Assembly (NCBI GenBank): GCA_038216465.1
Contig: JBBQQC010000017.1
Coordinates: 16,530-80,529, forward strand
Length of the DNA: 64,000 nucleotides
DNA from: JACCZX01 sp038216465
GTDB lineage: Bacteria > Pseudomonadota > Gammaproteobacteria > Burkholderiales > Burkholderiaceae_F
Direction: 5' to 3'
Program-made: the position numbers and the translations under genes
Notes under the pieces: model-generated
The model's database searches: none
What the model saw: only the letters and a program-made list of their open reading frames with translations
Told to the model about the DNA's origin: nothing
Part shown: positions 1-8,898 of the stretch, piece by piece
Layout: every line of letters starts with the position of its first letter
Position numbering within the stretch: the first letter of the stretch is position 1

Positions 1-399
1 CTGCAGGAGTTCCCGCACATCGCTCGCGGTGACACGTATTTGCAAAGGTTGCAAGCCAGCCGCAACCTCTACGAGTTCGACAACGAGTACACGGCGCCGC
101 TGCACGGCTTTCGCAGCACCGAGGATTACTGGCATAAAGCGTCCGCGAAGCCCTGGCTGCGTGGCGTGCGCATTCCGTATTTAGTGCTCAATGCACGCAA
201 TGATCCGTTCGTGCCCGCTGCCAGCCTGCCGCGCTCGCAGGAAGTTTCGGACTCGGTTGAGCTTGAACAGCCCGAGCACGGCGGCCACATTGGCTACGCC
301 CGCGGTCCCTGGCCGGGCCGCATCGACTTCATTCCGGAGCGCCTGCACCAGTTTTTACTGCAACGTGAACCCTCAATGGGTACCCGGGTAGGCGCGTAA
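1..399 (+). CDS. YheT-like alpha/beta hydrolase, C-terminal part (5' end outside window)
   Basis: The reading frame is open from the first base, so this is the C-terminal 132 residues of a longer protein. The sequence resembles the YheT/ABHD family of alpha/beta-hydrolases. The acid residue is the Asp of NARNDPFVP, and the catalytic His lies in the HGGHIGY segment, as expected near the end of these enzymes. The nucleophile elbow would lie upstream, outside the window. Members of this family are esterases or lipases of mostly unknown substrate. The next gene starts 36 bases downstream on the same strand, so the two are probably co-transcribed. Confidence 0.8.
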   Translation: MQEFPHIARGDTYLQRLQASRNLYEFDNEYTAPLHGFRSTEDYWHKASAKPWLRGVRIPYLVLNARNDPFVPAASLPRSQEVSDSVELEQPEHGGHIGYARGPWPGRIDFIPERLHQFLLQREPSMGTRVGA

Positions 400-435
400 A
401 ACGCTACGCTAACGCTATAAAATCGAGGAGATCGC

Positions 436-1023
436 ATGGATGACATTGTCAAGGCCGCGATGGCCAAGTGGCCCAATGTGCCGGCGGTGTTTGGCTGGCT
501 CTCGCTGAACGGGCGCGGCGACTGGCGCATCAAGGATGATCCGATAGACAACGATGCAATCAACGAATTCATCGGTCGCAATTACATGAACGATGGTTGC
601 GGCAACTGGTTTTTTCAGAACGGGCCGCAGCGCGTGTATGTGTCGCTCGAAATCGCGCCATGGATCTACCGCCTCGACGAGTTCAAGCGCCTGTGTACGC
701 ATACGGGGGCGCACCCGCGAGAATTGCGGCAGGCGTTCGCCGACGAAAACGGCAGGCTGTATTTCGAGACCGAGCTGGGGCCGGGCGTGCTCGACGATCG
801 TGACACGCTGGCGTTCTCGGAGCGCATCGTCGATGAGACCGGCCGGGTACTCGACGACGGGGCGCTGGCCGAATGGAACGCCGGGCAGCTCAGCGCAGAG
901 CTAAAAATCGAGGGGCTGCACGTCAATCACGAAAATCACGTGCCGATCGAGCGCATCCAGTCGGCGCGCGTACCCGAGGTGCTCGGCTTCATGCGCAAGC
1001 CGCAGTCTTCGAAGCGGTGTTGA
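436..1023 (+). CDS. Conserved hypothetical protein of a betaproteobacterial DUF family
   Basis: A 195-residue soluble protein with no signal peptide or membrane segment. It begins with a MDDIVKAAMAKWPNVP motif and has an internal NWFFQNGPQRVYV segment; both recall a conserved betaproteobacterial family (DUF2944/DUF2946-type annotation, number from memory and uncertain). No catalytic motif is visible and no function can be assigned. The GAGGAG-like sequence about 8 bases before the ATG supports this start. It follows the hydrolase in the same orientation, an arrangement I recall in related genomes, and ends 4 bases before the convergent ferredoxin reductase gene. Confidence 0.75.
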   Translation: MDDIVKAAMAKWPNVPAVFGWLSLNGRGDWRIKDDPIDNDAINEFIGRNYMNDGCGNWFFQNGPQRVYVSLEIAPWIYRLDEFKRLCTHTGAHPRELRQAFADENGRLYFETELGPGVLDDRDTLAFSERIVDETGRVLDDGALAEWNAGQLSAELKIEGLHVNHENHVPIERIQSARVPEVLGFMRKPQSSKRC

Positions 1024-1026
1024 GGG

Positions 1027-2112
1027 CTAGTCGAACACCGGCGATTCGACGCCGAGGATTTTGTGCAGCTTCGGACTGGTCGTCGTGTATTGCAAATGCA
1101 CTTTGCGGTCCGGGAACACGTAGCGCGTCGCACCGAAAGCCGCTAGCGCCGACTCGTGGAAGCCCGACAGAATCAGTTTCTTCTTGCCCGGATAAACATT
1201 GATATCGCCAACGGCAAATATTCCGGGCACGTTGGTTTCAAACTTTTCGGTGTCAACCAGCACCTGCTTGCGCTCGATGCCGAGCCCCCATTCGGCAATC
1301 GGGCCGAGCTTCGGGGATAAGCCGAAAAACACCAGCAGATGATCGAGCGGCACGCGCCGCGTTAGGCCGTCGGACGACGTGACCCTGATGTCGGTCATCC
1401 GATCGTCGGCTGCCTCGAAGCCGCTGACATGGCCCACCAGCAACTGCATTTTCAGCTCTTCGCACAGTGACTTCATTTTGGCCACCGACGCGGGCGCCGC
1501 GCGAAAACCGTCGCGCCGATGAACCAGCACCACACTCTCCGCCTTGCCGGCGAAGTCAAGCGCCCAGTCGAGCGCCGAGTCGCCGCCGCCCGCGATCACC
1601 AGCGCCCTGCCAGCGAACTGCGCCGGGTCTTTGACTCGATAGTGAAGCTGCGTGCCGGCGAATCGATCGATGCCTTCGACCTTCAGCGCGCGCGGCTGAA
1701 ACGAGCCGACGCCGCCAGCCACGATGACCACCTTCGTCAGAAAGCTGGTTCCCTTGCTGGTGCCAACCAGGAAACGTCCGTCATCCTGCTTCTGCACTGA
1801 GCCGACTTCCTGGCCGAGATGAAATGTCGCGCCGAATGGTTTGATCTGGTTCAGCAGCGCGTCGGTCAGTTCCTTGCCGGTGCACACCGGGATTGCCGGG
1901 ATGTCGTAGATCGGCTTGTCGGGGTACAGCTCGGTGCACTGGCCGCCGACTTCGGGCAGCGAGTCGATCACGTGCGCCTTGATTTCAAGCAGACCCAGCT
2001 CGAACACCTGAAACAGCCCGACCGGGCCGGCGCCGACGATAACTGCATCGGTTTCTACAGGATGCGCAGCGGAGGCGGTCGCTGCGATCAGCGAATCGTT
2101 TTCGGATTTCAT
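1027..2112 (-). CDS. Ferredoxin--NADP(+) reductase, thioredoxin-reductase-like type
   Basis: A 361-residue FAD flavoprotein of the TrxR-like FNR family (YumC/FNR2 type), which moves electrons between NADPH and ferredoxin or flavodoxin. The FAD-binding GAGPVG motif is near residue 26, the NADP-binding GGGDSALDWA near 170 and the second FAD motif AVGDINVYPGKKK near 300. The CxxC redox pair of true thioredoxin reductase is absent, which argues for FNR. A longer open frame runs upstream, but the ATG at 2112 is chosen because it gives the normal family length and avoids overlap with the protease gene ending at 2177. Confidence 0.9.
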   Translation of the reverse strand: MKSENDSLIAATASAAHPVETDAVIVGAGPVGLFQVFELGLLEIKAHVIDSLPEVGGQCTELYPDKPIYDIPAIPVCTGKELTDALLNQIKPFGATFHLGQEVGSVQKQDDGRFLVGTSKGTSFLTKVVIVAGGVGSFQPRALKVEGIDRFAGTQLHYRVKDPAQFAGRALVIAGGGDSALDWALDFAGKAESVVLVHRRDGFRAAPASVAKMKSLCEELKMQLLVGHVSGFEAADDRMTDIRVTSSDGLTRRVPLDHLLVFFGLSPKLGPIAEWGLGIERKQVLVDTEKFETNVPGIFAVGDINVYPGKKKLILSGFHESALAAFGATRYVFPDRKVHLQYTTTSPKLHKILGVESPVFD

Positions 2113-2176
2113 CGGGAAACGTGGGAAGCGACAACGGACGTCAGGATTGCGAGCGCGCAATTGTACGGACCAACCA

Positions 2177-3703
2177 CTAGCGCCGGTTGCGCTCCTCCGG
2201 ATCACGCCGCGAGGCTTCGCGGATGCTTTCCCGGTCACGCTTGACCTCGGCCTGCAGATCGCGAATCCGCGCGTCGATCTCGGACATCGTATAAAAATCA
2301 CCATCGTTGGCACGGCGTGCAAGCTCGAACTGGTTCACCGCTGCTTGCGGCGCTCCGAGCAGGGCGTACATCTCTCCGATCGACTGGTGTTGCAGCGAGC
2401 GCCGATTCAAAGCCGCGTACGAGCGCCCCAGCAATGCGTGATACGTGGGTTGCGTGCGCGCTATCGCATCCTGGTTGCGCAAGAAGCGGATCGCGGTCTC
2501 GTGCTGGTTGGTCTGGTTCAAGACGTCAAGATAGTGGCTGGCCGCGAGCGCCGAAAGCGGATAGCGCGCCGCGTTATCGCTGGCCATTTTGATCGCCGCC
2601 GCTCGTTCCTCGTCGGTGCGCGCGGCAACCAGGCGCGCTTCTGCGACGATCTTGTCAAGCATCGGTGATGGCGCCGAAGAAAGACGGCGCGCCGCCTGCG
2701 CTGCCTGCACTGCGAGCGCAGGCTGATTCAGCTTCAACGCCGCCACCGCAACACCGTAGCGCGAGGCGATCTCCGAAGATGTGGTCCGGTTGCGCAGCTG
2801 GTCGTTGAAGTATTCAAGCGCGTCGCGCCATCCCTGCGTCGACGGCGACTGCAGCACCCGTAGGCGGGCGCGAATCAACTGGAAGTCCAGACTGTCCGCG
2901 TGCTGTTTGACGCGCAGATTGCGCGTGCGGTTCTGCATGTCGGAAATGCGCTCGATGGTCATCGGGTGAGTGCGCAGGTACGCGGGGGCGGCGCTTTCAT
3001 ACAGCCGGCTCCCCGATTGCAACCGACCGAAAAACGACTCCATGCCGCGGCTGTCGAAGCCGGCCTGGGTCAGTGTTTGAAAGCCGACTCGGTCGGCCTC
3101 CCGCTCTGCCTCGCGCGAAAAATTCAGCTGCTGCTGGATCAGCGCCGCCTGCGTGCCGACGATGGCGGCCTGCGCTACGTCGCCGCTGGACGAGCCGCCC
3201 GCGCGCGAAGCGAGCAGCGCCAGCAGCAGTGCGCCGAGCGCGAGTGTTGCCGATTCCCGTTGCTTCGCGAGCATGCGCGCGATATGCCGCTGCGTGACGT
3301 GGCCGATCTCGTGCGCCATTACGCCGGCCAGCTCGGATTCGCTTTGCGCTGCAAGAATGAGGCCGCTGTGCACGCCAATAAACCCGCCCGGCAACGCAAA
3401 CGCATTCAGCATCGAGTCGCGGACCGCGAAAAATACGAAGTCGAGCGAGCGCGATGGGCTGACCGACACCAGCTGGTAGCCGAGATGGTTCAGATACTCC
3501 GAGGTCTCGGTATCCGAAAGGTAATCGGGATCGCGCCTGACCTCGAGCATGATCTGCTCTCCGAGCTTGCGCTCTGCCGCGGGCGGCAGCTCCTCGCTGC
3601 CGGCGTCGCCCAGCGACGGCAGATCGATCGACTGTGCGAGCACCGGCGGAGCGTTCAGCACGAAGCCGACCAGTATCACTACGAAAAATCTGAACAGGCG
3701 CAC
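2177..3703 (-). CDS. BepA-like periplasmic M48 metalloprotease with TPR region
   Basis: A 508-residue protein starting at GTG with a clear Sec signal peptide (hydrophobic 5-19, ending VLAQ). The M48 zinc motif HEIGH lies near residue 130, and the second zinc ligand Glu is in SREAEREADRVGF near 200. The C-terminal half is helical and TPR-like. This is the architecture of BepA/YfgC, a periplasmic protease and chaperone that checks LptD and other outer-membrane proteins. A GGAGG-type ribosome binding site is visible just before the GTG. It is divergent from moaC, with 84 bases between the two starts. Confidence 0.9.
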   Translation of the reverse strand: MRLFRFFVVILVGFVLNAPPVLAQSIDLPSLGDAGSEELPPAAERKLGEQIMLEVRRDPDYLSDTETSEYLNHLGYQLVSVSPSRSLDFVFFAVRDSMLNAFALPGGFIGVHSGLILAAQSESELAGVMAHEIGHVTQRHIARMLAKQRESATLALGALLLALLASRAGGSSSGDVAQAAIVGTQAALIQQQLNFSREAEREADRVGFQTLTQAGFDSRGMESFFGRLQSGSRLYESAAPAYLRTHPMTIERISDMQNRTRNLRVKQHADSLDFQLIRARLRVLQSPSTQGWRDALEYFNDQLRNRTTSSEIASRYGVAVAALKLNQPALAVQAAQAARRLSSAPSPMLDKIVAEARLVAARTDEERAAAIKMASDNAARYPLSALAASHYLDVLNQTNQHETAIRFLRNQDAIARTQPTYHALLGRSYAALNRRSLQHQSIGEMYALLGAPQAAVNQFELARRANDGDFYTMSEIDARIRDLQAEVKRDRESIREASRRDPEERNRR

Positions 3704-3787
3704 TTAAAAGGAGGCGGCTGAGAAAGACGTTTGTATGATAGCCAGATATGCTCTTTGTTCCGTTGCTGTTGATGCACTCGCATCTCG

Positions 3788-4267
3788 ATGAATTCGCTGA
3801 CGCATTTTGACGCCGCCGGCCAGGCTCACATGGTCGATGTCGGCGACAAGGCGGTTACACATCGCGTTGCGGTCGCCACCGGCCGCATCACGATGCAGCC
3901 GGCGACGTTGCAGTTGATCAGCGCCGGCAGCGCCAAAAAGGGTGACGTGCTCGGCGTGGCGCGCATCGCGGCGATTCAGGGTGCCAAGCGCACGCCGGAG
4001 CTGATTCCACTGGCGCATCCGCTGGCAATCACGCAGATCGCGATCGAGTTCGACGTGCAGCCTGCCTTCAGCTCGATCGAGTGTCGGGCGCGGGTCGAAA
4101 CGCACGGCCAGACCGGCGTCGAAATGGAAGCACTGACGGCGGTGCAGATTGGCTTGCTGACGATCTACGACATGTGCAAGGCGGTCGATCGCGCGATGGT
4201 CATCGGCGACGTCAGGCTGCTCGAGAAGCATGGCGGCAAGTCCGGCAGCTACGTAGCCGGCGCCTGA
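3788..4267 (+). CDS. moaC: Cyclic pyranopterin monophosphate synthase MoaC
   Basis: A 159-residue protein of normal MoaC length, beginning NSLTHFDAAGQAHMVDV. It contains the conserved KKGDVLGVARIAAIQGAKRT and LIPLAHPL segments and the EMEALTAVQ/TIYDMCKAVD segment that carry the substrate-binding and catalytic Lys/Asp residues of the family. MoaC converts the 3',8-cyclo-7,8-dihydro-GTP made by MoaA into cyclic pyranopterin monophosphate, the first stable intermediate of molybdenum cofactor synthesis. No other moa gene is in view. The following gene starts 9 bases after the stop. Confidence 0.95.
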   Translation: MNSLTHFDAAGQAHMVDVGDKAVTHRVAVATGRITMQPATLQLISAGSAKKGDVLGVARIAAIQGAKRTPELIPLAHPLAITQIAIEFDVQPAFSSIECRARVETHGQTGVEMEALTAVQIGLLTIYDMCKAVDRAMVIGDVRLLEKHGGKSGSYVAGA

Positions 4268-4275
4268 TCGTCGCC

Positions 4276-5211
4276 GTGCGGTTTTACCCGGCCGCAGAGG
4301 TCCATGCCGCGCTGAATTTGCCGGCGCTAGCCGACTCGATTGCCGATGCCTTCCGAACGGACGTCGCCGCGCCGCTGCGTCACGCGCATGCGCTTTCCGC
4401 CACCGATTCGCTGCTGCTGATGCCCGCGTGGAGCGCGAGCGCGCTTGGTGTCAAGCTGGTGACGGTGTTGCCTGGCGGCAATGCGGGCCAGAGCACGCGC
4501 GCCGCGGCGACGGTCAACGCGCTTTATGTGCTCTTCAACCGTGACAGCGGCGAGCCGCGTGCCGTAATCGACGGCGATGCGTTGACGCTGCGTCGCACCG
4601 CAGCGGCATCGTTGCTTGCGGCTCGCTACCTGGCGCGCGCTGACGCACGCCAAGTGCTGATCGTGGGGACCGGCCGGCTGGCGCGATTCATGGCGCACGC
4701 GCATTGCAGCGAGCGCGATATCGCGCAAGTTGCCGTTTGGGGTCGCAATGCGGACCGAGCGCAAGCGCTCGCGTCGACGCTGCGCGGTGAAGGCCTGCCG
4801 GCAGCAGCCGCGCACGACCTGCAGGGCGCGGTAGGCGCCTCGCACATCATCAGCTGCGCAACAACGGCGACCGCGCCGATAGTGCGGGGGGCGTGGCTGA
4901 ATCCCGGCACGCACCTCGACCTGGTCGGTGCATTCAGGCGCGGCATGCGCGAGGTCGATGACGAAGCGATGGCACGCTCCAGCGTCTTTGTCGACACTTA
5001 CGCGGGCGCATTCGCCGAGGCTGATGACGTCGTCGAGACGATTGCGAGCGGCGCAATGGCTCGCGCCAACGTGCGGGCCGAACTAGCGGAGCTCATCAGC
5101 GGCGTCGTGCGCGGGCGCGGCAACGCCGGCGACATCACGCTTTTCAAATCGGTCGGCACTGCGATCGAGGATCTGGCGGCGGCGCAAATGCTGGTCGCGT
5201 CAGCCGGCTAG
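4276..5211 (+). CDS. Ornithine cyclodeaminase / mu-crystallin family protein
   Basis: About 311 residues from a GTG start at 4276, chosen because it follows the moaC stop directly and gives the family length; the open frame itself extends into moaC. The Rossmann motif VGTGRLARFMAHAH near residue 128 binds NAD(P)H. The N-terminal substrate region includes LGVKLVTVLPGN-type and DGDALTLRRTAAASLLAARYLA segments typical of ornithine cyclodeaminase, delta1-pyrroline-2-carboxylate reductase and related imine reductases. The exact substrate cannot be read from the sequence. Its 3' end overlaps the convergent recN gene by 12 bases. Confidence 0.85.
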   Translation: MRFYPAAEVHAALNLPALADSIADAFRTDVAAPLRHAHALSATDSLLLMPAWSASALGVKLVTVLPGGNAGQSTRAAATVNALYVLFNRDSGEPRAVIDGDALTLRRTAAASLLAARYLARADARQVLIVGTGRLARFMAHAHCSERDIAQVAVWGRNADRAQALASTLRGEGLPAAAAHDLQGAVGASHIISCATTATAPIVRGAWLNPGTHLDLVGAFRRGMREVDDEAMARSSVFVDTYAGAFAEADDVVETIASGAMARANVRAELAELISGVVRGRGNAGDITLFKSVGTAIEDLAAAQMLVASAG

Positions 5212-6849
5212 CATTTCCCGCGCGTGCTTGCGTGTGGTATCGGTGATTTCCTGCCCGCCCAGCATGCGTGCAACTTCTTCGATGCGCGTCTTGCGGTCGA
5301 GCTGAAGCATGCGCGATACCGGGCGGCCGTCGCCGCTGTCACCCTTCGTCACACGGTAGTGTTGATCGCCGTGCGCGGCGACCTGCGGCAGGTGAGTGAC
5401 CGCGAGCACTTGCCGACTCTGGCCGAGCTGTTTCAACAGGCGGCCGACGGTGTCGGCAACCGCTCCACCTATGCCCGCATCGACTTCGTCAAAGATCAAC
5501 GTGGCGACCGGCGTTGCCGCCGCGGCGATCACGGAAACCGCAAGGCTGATGCGCGCGAGCTCGCCACCCGATGCCACGCGAGCGAGCGGCTTCGGGCCGA
5601 CACCCGGATGCGCGGCGACTAGAAACTCGACTTTGTCGATACCGTGCGCAGCCGGTTCGACGGCAGCGAGCTGCACCTCGAAACGGCCGCCGGGCATGCT
5701 GAGATCCTGCATCGCGCGCGTGACTTCTGCTCTCATCTGCACGGCTGCCTTCGCACGCTGTTTTGACAATGCCTGCGCCGCTCTCTGGTACACGTCCCAC
5801 GCCGCGGCTTCGCGTGCGCGCAACGCTTCGAGATCGGACGCGGCTGACAGAGCCTGCAGCTTGTCCTTCGCACTCTCCCACACTTGGGGCAACGCTTCGG
5901 GCGCCGTTTTGAACTTGCGTGCTGCCGCATGCAGTGCCGACAGCCGCGCGTCCACTTCTGTCAGCCGCGACGTGTCGAGATCGGTCTTGTCGAGATAGCG
6001 TGTCAACGCCGACACCGCCTCATCGAGTTGAATCCTCGCCGCGTCCAGCAGTTCGACGATCGGTGCCAGGCGCGCGTCGTACGGTGCGAGCTGCGTCAGT
6101 CGCGCGTGCACAGTGACGACTTCAGACAGCGCGCAGGCATCGGCCTCGCCCAGCGTGTCGACCGCGGCGCGCGCGCCCTCGAGCAAGCCGGCGGCGTGCG
6201 ACAGGCGCTTGTGCTCGACCGAAACGTCCTCCCACTCGCGAGGCTGCGGCGCCAGGACGTCGAGCTCTTCAACGATCCAACGCCAGCGCTCCTGCTCGGC
6301 GAGCGCGCTGGCTGCCATGGTCTCAGCATTACTGCGCGCGCGCTGCGCGTTTTTCCACACGGAAAATGCGTCTGCCACGGTGTGCCGCTGCAGGGTCAGG
6401 ACACCGTGCTCGTCAAGCAGCTGCAGCTGTGATGCGGGTTTCAGCAGCGACTGGTGTGCGTGCTGCCCGTGCACGTCGATCAGGCTTTCGCCGAGCTCGC
6501 GCAACTGCGCCAGCGTCACGGCCGAGCCGTTGATGAACGACTTGCTTCGTCCCGCGGCGTCGATTGTCCGGCGTGTCAACAGCGCGCCGTCGTCGCCGGT
6601 GAGGTCATTTTGCTGCAGCCAGTGCTGTACGTAGGCACCGGGGCGAAACTCCGCAGAGATTTCGGCGCGCTGCGCGCCCTCGCGCACGACGTCGGCATCA
6701 CCACGCTCGCCGAGCGCCAGTAGCAGCGCGTCGATCAAGATCGATTTGCCGGCACCCGTTTCACCGGTCAGCACCGTAAAGCCGGCGGCGAAGTCGAGAT
6801 CGAGTGCATCGACGATCACGAAGTTGCGGATCGACAGCGAAAGCAGCAT
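5200..6849 (-). CDS. recN: DNA repair protein RecN
   Basis: A 549-residue SMC-like ATPase of typical RecN length. Walker A GETGAGKS is near residue 30; a central coiled-coil region follows, then the ABC signature RVASGGELARISLA near 425 and Walker B TLIFDEVDAGIGG near 450. RecN acts in recombinational repair of double-strand breaks by tethering DNA ends. Only 5 bases separate its start from the upstream nadK gene, so nadK and recN form one transcription unit, a common proteobacterial arrangement. No LexA box was identified. Confidence 0.95.
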   Translation of the reverse strand: MLLSLSIRNFVIVDALDLDFAAGFTVLTGETGAGKSILIDALLLALGERGDADVVREGAQRAEISAEFRPGAYVQHWLQQNDLTGDDGALLTRRTIDAAGRSKSFINGSAVTLAQLRELGESLIDVHGQHAHQSLLKPASQLQLLDEHGVLTLQRHTVADAFSVWKNAQRARSNAETMAASALAEQERWRWIVEELDVLAPQPREWEDVSVEHKRLSHAAGLLEGARAAVDTLGEADACALSEVVTVHARLTQLAPYDARLAPIVELLDAARIQLDEAVSALTRYLDKTDLDTSRLTEVDARLSALHAAARKFKTAPEALPQVWESAKDKLQALSAASDLEALRAREAAAWDVYQRAAQALSKQRAKAAVQMRAEVTRAMQDLSMPGGRFEVQLAAVEPAAHGIDKVEFLVAAHPGVGPKPLARVASGGELARISLAVSVIAAAATPVATLIFDEVDAGIGGAVADTVGRLLKQLGQSRQVLAVTHLPQVAAHGDQHYRVTKGDSGDGRPVSRMLQLDRKTRIEEVARMLGGQEITDTTRKHAREMLAG

Positions 6850-6854
6850 GCCGA

Positions 6855-7748
6855 CTACGCCCTGCTGTGCGGCTCGCTCGGCATCACGCTCCAGTGCAGC
6901 TTCTGCCGCAGCGTTGCGAAGAAGTTGTAGCCGACCGGGTGCAGCAGCGTGGCCGCGTGCGCACTGCGCCTGACCCGCACGACGTCGCCGGGTGCAAGCG
7001 CCTCATACGACTGCATGTCGAAGTGCGCCATCGCGTCGCGCTCGTCAGTGATTTCGATCTCGATCAGGACGGTGTCGTTCAGCACGATCGGCCGGTTCGA
7101 CAATGTCTGCGGCGCCACCGGCACCAGCAGCAGCCCGGCCAGCGAGGGATAGAGAATCGGCCCGCCGGCGGACAGCGCGTAGGCCGTCGAACCGGTCGGC
7201 GTCGCCACGATGACGGCATCGGCGCGCTGGTTGTACATCGTGGCGCCGTCGACGCGCACGGTGTATTCGACCATGCCGCCGGTGACGCCGCGTGAAACGA
7301 CGATGTCGTTGAGTGCCGCCGCGTGGCAGATTGCCTTGCCACCGCGCCTCACTTCACCATCAAGCAATATGCGGCGATCGGTTTCGTAAGTGCCGCGCAA
7401 CATCGGCACCAGTGTTTCCGCGATCTGATCCAGCGAGACATCGGTCATGAATCCGAGCCGGCCGTGGTTGATGCCGATCAGCGGCACCCCATGCGGCGCC
7501 AGCTCGCGCGCGATGCCGAGCATCGTGCCGTCGCCGCCGAGCACGATCGCGACGTCGGCCTGTTTGCCGATCGCGTGGACGCTGTGGCCGGGATACTGCT
7601 CGAGTCGAACGTGCTCGCAGGTCGCTGAATCGAGCAGGACTTTGCCGCCTGCCGACTCGACTATTCGGGCGATTGCCAGCAGCGGTTCACGGATATTTTC
7701 CGTGCGTGGTTTGCCAAAAAGAGCAACGTTGCTGAACGGCCGGGACAT
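6855..7748 (-). CDS. nadK: NAD kinase
   Basis: A 297-residue protein with the NAD-kinase hallmark GGDGTMLGIAREL near residue 71, followed by LIGINHGRLGFMTDV, the DGATMYNQRADAVIVATPTGSTAYALSAGG-type substrate loop (residues about 165-190) and LSNRPIVL. The enzyme phosphorylates NAD to NADP with ATP. Start ATG is at 7748. The gene is divergent from hrcA, with about 60 bases between the two starts, and it precedes recN in the same operon. Confidence 0.96.
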   Translation of the reverse strand: MSRPFSNVALFGKPRTENIREPLLAIARIVESAGGKVLLDSATCEHVRLEQYPGHSVHAIGKQADVAIVLGGDGTMLGIARELAPHGVPLIGINHGRLGFMTDVSLDQIAETLVPMLRGTYETDRRILLDGEVRRGGKAICHAAALNDIVVSRGVTGGMVEYTVRVDGATMYNQRADAVIVATPTGSTAYALSAGGPILYPSLAGLLLVPVAPQTLSNRPIVLNDTVLIEIEITDERDAMAHFDMQSYEALAPGDVVRVRRSAHAATLLHPVGYNFFATLRQKLHWSVMPSEPHSRA

Positions 7749-7807
7749 GAATCGATTATGCAGGAGCAGCCCGCCCGCGTTGCGTACACTTTGTCATGGG
7801 GTCGATG

Positions 7808-8821
7808 ATGCTGGACGATAGAGCCCGCCAACTGCTGAAAACGCTGATCGAGCGCTACATCGCCGAGGGCCAGCCGGTTGGCTCACGCGCGCTGTCGCGC
7901 ATCTCCGGACTCGAGCTGTCGCCGGCGACGATCCGCAATGTAATGGCTGATCTGGAGGAAATGGGCTTCGTTGCCAGCCCGCACACTTCTGCCGGCCGCG
8001 TACCGACCCCGCGCGGCTACCGCCTGTTTGTCGATTCGCTGCTGACCGTGCTGCCGCTCGAGCAGCAACAGACGCAGATCATGCAAGGGCAGCTGCAGAT
8101 CGGCGACCCCGCGCGCGCGATGCAGTCAGCGGCTCACTTGCTGTCGAGCCTGTCGCAATTTGCCGGCGTTGTGCTGACGCCGCGCCGAGCCTCGAGCTTC
8201 AAGCAGGTCGAATTCGTCCGCCTGTCGGAGCGGCGCGTGTTGCTGATCATCGTCACGCCCGAGGGCGATGTCCAGAACCGTGTGTTGATGACCGATGCCG
8301 CGTATTCGCATTCGCAATTGGTCGAGGCGGCCAACATCCTGAATGAGCACTACGCCGGACTCTCGTTCAACGACGCGCGGACGCGGTTGAGTGCCGAGCT
8401 GCGACAGCTTGGTGCCGACATCACGCAGTTGCTGCAGGCGGCGGTGCAGGCCGGCAGCGATGCTGCCGCCGAATCCGAGCCAGTCGTCATCGCAGGCGAG
8501 CGCAATCTGCTCGGCCTCAGCGACCTTGCCACCGACATGGCGAAACTGCGTCGCATGTTCGACCTGTTCGATCACAAGACGCGGCTGATCCAGTTGCTCG
8601 ACGTATCGATCGGCGCACACGGCGTCCAGATTTACATCGGAGGCGAATCGCAGACCGTGCCGCTCGACGACCTGAGCATGGTCGTCGCACCGTACGAAGT
8701 GGACGGCAAGGTCGTCGGTACCCTCGGCGTGATCGGCCCCACGCGCATGGCCTACGAGCGCGTCATTCCGATCGTTGATATCACGGCCAGGCTGTTGTCG
8801 AACGCGCTGTCGCAGAGTTGA
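7808..8821 (+). CDS. hrcA: Heat-inducible transcription repressor HrcA
   Basis: About 337 residues. The N-terminal winged helix (LDDRARQLLKTLIERYIAEG then PATIRNVMADLEEMGF and HTSAGRVPTPRGYR) is diagnostic of HrcA, the repressor that binds CIRCE operators and is reactivated by GroEL. Three in-frame ATGs (7796, 7805, 7808) are possible; 7808 matches the usual N terminus best. I found no CIRCE inverted repeat (TTAGCACTC-N9-GAGTGCTAA) before grpE, dnaK or hrcA itself, so its targets, probably groESL, are likely elsewhere in the genome. Confidence 0.94.
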   Translation: MLDDRARQLLKTLIERYIAEGQPVGSRALSRISGLELSPATIRNVMADLEEMGFVASPHTSAGRVPTPRGYRLFVDSLLTVLPLEQQQTQIMQGQLQIGDPARAMQSAAHLLSSLSQFAGVVLTPRRASSFKQVEFVRLSERRVLLIIVTPEGDVQNRVLMTDAAYSHSQLVEAANILNEHYAGLSFNDARTRLSAELRQLGADITQLLQAAVQAGSDAAAESEPVVIAGERNLLGLSDLATDMAKLRRMFDLFDHKTRLIQLLDVSIGAHGVQIYIGGESQTVPLDDLSMVVAPYEVDGKVVGTLGVIGPTRMAYERVIPIVDITARLLSNALSQS

Positions 8822-8898
8822 TTGTTGACCCGTAGTAGGCAGCAGCGCCGCGCCGCCAAACGCTTGCGCGCTGCGACCCAGTCACGTGACTCCTTAGA